Shown here: positions 61,385 to 64,000 of the stretch, piece by piece
Numbering within the stretch: position 1 is the first letter of the stretch
Layout of the letters: each line of letters opens with the position of its first letter
Notes under the pieces: generated by a model
The model's database searches: none
Told to the model about the DNA's origin: nothing
Seen by the model: the letters and a program-made list of their open reading frames with translations, nothing else
Origin: Drechslerella dactyloides
Taxonomy: Eukaryota; Ascomycota; Orbiliomycetes; Orbiliales; Orbiliaceae
Direction: 5' to 3'
Assembly: GCA_020064725.1 (NCBI GenBank)
Contig: JAGTWJ010000007.1
Location: forward strand, 1,984,001 to 2,048,000
DNA length: 64,000 bases
Translations under genes and position numbers: made by a program

Positions 61385-62300
61385 TAGATTATAAGAAAAA
61401 TATATCTGTGATAGAGATTCTTTTTTTAGTAGTAAATATTGGAAATATATTATGAATTTATTAGGTATTAAACTTAATATAGTAACTAAGGGAAGAGTTT
61501 AGATTGATGGAGTATTGGAATGAGTAATCTAAATAGTTGAGATTTATTTTAGATTATTCTTTAACTATGTATAAAATAATTGGATAAAATTGTTATTTAT
61601 GGCAGAATTTATATATAATTTATTAAAATATTTAGTAATGAATTATATATTTTATGAGATACTATAAGGTTAGAATCTGTAAATTATATAATTAGCTTTA
61701 TTTATGAAGGAAGAAATACCTAGTACTAAAGAATATTCTGAGTTTATGAATAAGTTATATGAATATTTAAAAAATAACTTGGATTTTATAGCTGAAACTA
61801 TGTTCTAGTATTATAATAAGAAAAAAATAAAAGTATTTTTTTTAAAGGAAAGAGATAAAATATATTTGTTTATAAAAAATATTAAAATAAAAAAATTTAA
61901 TTAGAAACTCAATTTCCAGAAACTTAGACTATATATTATAATTAAAAAATTAAATAAATATTTTTTTGAATTTTATATTTTTGGAAATTTAAGAATTTAT
62001 AAAATATTCTATATTGCTTTACTTGAGCCTGTATTGGATAGACTTAGGAAAGAAGTAAATAATTTGGAGATTAAAGAAGATAATTATAATAAGTATGAAA
62101 TCAAAAAAATCTTAGATTATAAGAAAAATCTAAAGATATTAGTTAATGAATTTTTGATTAAATAAAAAGATTATCTACTAGAAAAAGATTTATAGTAACT
62201 AGAAGATAATATTTTACTGGAACTTATTAAATAATATTTTAATAGATTTAATACTTATTAAGTAAAATAAGGTCTGCTATTATAATAATTCTAAGGAAGA
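61385..62300 (+). pseudogene. G2 integrase C-part and chromodomain relic
   Basis: Integrase core continues (WKYIMNLLGIKLN near 61442-61480; NNWIKLLFMAEFIYN near 61575-61620). A linker leads to a chromodomain at about 62090-62250: YNKYEIKKILDYKKN, then ILVNEFLIK, a stop in place of Trp, KDYLLEKDL and LEDNILLELI. A chromodomain fused behind integrase defines chromoviruses and is thought to steer integration to modified histones. The G1 copy (21130-21310, minus) is homologous. Stops throughout. Confidence 0.8.
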
Positions 62301-62799
62301 TTTAAAAAGAAATATTAGAATATAAAATATTGATTATAATAATTATATTAAAAAAATTTATTTTATTTTAGAACTATATCTTTTAATATTGAGACTACTA
62401 TTAGATATAAGAAATTTGTACATATGTAGAACTTATTTTTTTTTTAAGATATAAACTAATTTGTTTATGATTTTGTATATATTACTATAATAATGAATAA
62501 TTTTGTTTAAAATATCAATATTTGCTTTAGTTTTAAAATGAAGTTGCGATATAGCTAGCTTAAGAGCTAGTACCTGTTGGTAATTAGAATAATTAAGATA
62601 TATTACTACTATATTAAAAAAAAATAAAAAAATAAGAATGATAGAAGAATAGAATACTTTTAATAATTTATTTTATTTTATTTCTTTTTGTGTAATAGAA
62701 TTTTATGGAACAATTCTTAAAAATATGTGTATAATATAATATAAACTAGTACTAATTATATTTAACAACATACATATATCAAAAAAATGTTATATTAAG
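62301..62799. other. G2 3' non-coding region
   Basis: About 500 bp between chromodomain and antisense gene, homologous in inverse orientation to G1 20575-20985. It contains a short hairpin CTAGCT-TAAG-AGCTAG near 62550-62566, partly degraded in G1. No coding capacity is apparent. Confidence 0.5.
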
Positions 62800-63364
62800 T
62801 ATTAAGACTCACACCATTACCATTCAAAAAAGTTTTGAAATTAAAAAATTCCAAATTTTTAATTGTAGAAAGAGATATCCCAATCTCATGTTCAAGAACC
62901 TCTTATTTTTTTATGAATTCTTTCTTTTGATGTATTATGTTATCTAGTTTATTATTTAAAAATGATATCTTTTTCTTGATATGAAGAATCCAAAAAAACA
63001 CCTTAACAGTCTTAAATATTGTTTTTAATAGTTTAGTTTGCTCTATCTTTAAAATTTTTAACTCCTTTTTCTTTTTTTAGATTTAATGAAAAATCTGATT
63101 AACTATAAATTATATTAATACTAATTAACAATAAGACCCTAAATAAAAAAAACAAAACCTATATTTTAAAATTATAATGTAGTTGATATTAAGATATATA
63201 TAGCTGGTATACTTCTGACTCCACACAAAAAAAACAAAACAATCAAAACTATATTTATTATAAAATTTATATGTAGTGACAAAACAATTATCATATTCTT
63301 TAATTAAATGGGTTTGTTCACAACAATATTTAAAAGAAGATTTTTTATAATAATTAACAAACAT
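62800..63364 (-). pseudogene. Gene relic antisense to G2, cysteine cluster plus coiled coil
   Basis: On the minus strand ATG at 63364 opens a 79-residue frame (MFVNYYKKSSFKYCCEQTHL), then KEYDNCFVTTYKFYNK, FDCFVFF and SQKYTSYIY. After a short stop-containing stretch a helical part follows: LKILKIEQTKLLKTI, KKKISFLNNKLDNIIHQKK, LEHEIGISL and LEFFNFKTFLNGNGVSLN. The G1 copy has the same blocks. Cys here aligns with Tyr in G1, suggesting a zinc-binding N-terminus with a C-terminal coiled coil; the end NT-stop is shared. It is less AT-decayed than pol. The family is unknown to me; it could be a captured host gene or a regulatory antisense ORF of the element. Confidence 0.6.
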
Positions 63365-63491
63365 ACTAACAAAAGAGATTATATTAAGAAAAATTAATTA
63401 TAGAAAGAAAGAAAAATATAATAAAAAAACTAATTAATTAAAAATTATATTGTTTAGATTATATAATCATATTATATACAAAAAACCTATA

Positions 63492-63740
63492 ACGTCAACA
63501 ATAAGCGACTGGACCAGACAAGCGACCGGACCACCCCCCTTGTATATTTCTTTAATTTAATATAAAAAAAATTTAAAAAAATATTTTTAGATTTGTAATA
63601 GTTTATATAAACAAGATTAATTTTATTCTAATTTTAAATTAATTATTGATTAAGTTATCAATAAAAAGTGTTTTGATAGGGTGTTGGTTTATATGGGGTG
63701 GTCCGCTCGCTTGTGTGGTCCGCTCGCTTGTGGAATACGT
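63492..63740 (+). mobile_element. 249-bp Fot-related MITE, copy M5
   Basis: A full 249-bp copy with TA flanks (63490-63491, 63741-63742), in G2 between the antisense gene and the 3' LTR. One visible difference from M1-M4 (TTTTGATAGG for TTTTGGTAGG). Ends intact. Confidence 0.93.
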
Positions 63741-63815
63741 TATTATATTTTCTTATATTATTTATACTTATACTTGAATTAGTATACTACTAATTCTTAT
63801 AAAAAAAAAGAATAA

Positions 63816-64000
63816 TATTATAGAATAACAGTGTAATATTTAAATTTCCTATATAGACCAGATCCCTATACAAATATCTAGTCCATATAGTATATAAAGT
63901 AATAATATATTTATATATTATATATAATAGATTCCTATATAAGATACATAATTATATAAATTTATTCTATAACGTCAACAATAAGCGACTGGACCAGACA
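63816..64000 (+). repeat. 3' LTR of G2, cut by M6 and window end
   Basis: Starts TATTATAGAATAACAGTG, the mutated form of the 5' LTR start at 41616 (constant offset 22200), and aligns with 41616-41770 with C/T changes. M6 is inserted at 63970. The rest lies outside the window. Confidence 0.8.
63972..64000 (+). mobile_element. 249-bp Fot-related MITE, copy M6 (first 29 bp)
   Basis: After TA at 63970-63971 the sequence is ACGTCAACAATAAGCGACTG, GACCAGACA to the window end, identical to the start of the other MITE copies. It lies in the G2 3' LTR, 231 bp from M5. Confidence 0.9.

Larger units (their letters stand above)
41616..64000 (+). mobile_element. Gypsy chromovirus copy G2 (plus strand), 3' end outside window
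   Basis: 5' LTR 41616-42300, gag, protease near 45600, RT near 55890-56200, RNase H near 56560-56920, integrase in 59013-59491 and 61385-61660, chromodomain near 62090-62250, antisense gene 62800-63364, 3' LTR from 63816. Without nested elements it is close to 9 kb up to the window end. Nested: LINE E (46098-55560), Fot elements at 57119 and 59492, MITEs M5 and M6. The PR-RT-RNH-IN-chromodomain order identifies a Ty3/Gypsy chromovirus. The 5' third is G-poor and the 3' third C-poor on the same strand. Confidence 0.88.

Noticed and set aside
63125..63364. A live small gene at the antisense relic
   Set aside because: The 79-residue frame is only the N-terminal part; the conserved remainder lies past stops, and the G1 copy is broken too.
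1..64000. Mitochondrial or bacterial origin because of extreme AT content
   Set aside because: Eukaryotic transposon families (Tad1-like LINE, chromovirus, Fot) fill the window, and stops at Trp/Gln codons with strand skew fit RIP rather than an organellar code.

Overview
The window is an AT-rich transposon graveyard, most likely a RIP-mutated repeat block from a filamentous ascomycete (Pezizomycotina). Almost all of it is TA-rich sequence in which coding capacity is broken by stops that look like Q/W codons turned to TAA or TAG. One strand is often drained of G while keeping C, or the reverse, as expected for C-to-T change at CpA on one strand. I see no host gene, tRNA or rRNA. The only intact gene is the transposase of one GC-balanced Fot1/pogo-type transposon at 28168-30059. 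Species and family names cannot be fixed without database searches.

Layout. 1-3097: LINE (Tad1-like) copy A, entering from outside. 3098-8306: decayed sequence holding three small Helitron/Helentron-like elements (3850-4214, 4304-4690, 6939-7320), two long fold-back elements (5257-6345 and 7474-8306) and a chromodomain relic. 8326-14288: nearly full-length LINE B. 14289-18938: unidentified decayed sequence Z, carrying 5'-truncated LINE C between 69-bp direct repeats. 18939-41615: Gypsy chromovirus G1 on the minus strand, broken by five Fot-type elements, one full LINE (D), a 249-bp MITE and two 113-bp LTR-like elements. 41616 to the window end: a second copy of the same Gypsy family (G2, plus strand), which sits in G1 and is itself broken by LINE E (holding two Fot elements), two further Fot elements and two MITEs.

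How the parts relate. Eight full-size Fot/pogo-type elements (1.87-1.89 kb of their own sequence, TA target sites), six copies or part-copies of a 249-bp MITE and two fold-back elements share one end design: a short outer block, then two tandem modules spaced exactly 17 bp. Each module is an AAGCGA-type core followed by a hexamer that differs between families but matches in both modules and at both ends. This looks like a transposase recognition code. The short elements could be cross-mobilised by Fot-type transposases.

Most notable structures: (1) the bipartite hexamer code in the Fot/MITE/fold-back ends; (2) a 3.5-kb segment of G1 flipped between two identical 113-bp inverted repeats, proven by exchanged 5-bp target duplications; (3) a conserved gene relic on the antisense strand of the Gypsy 3' region, present in both G1 and G2; (4) an intact, unmutated Fot element among mutated relatives; (5) a 391-bp-arm palindrome with one mismatch.
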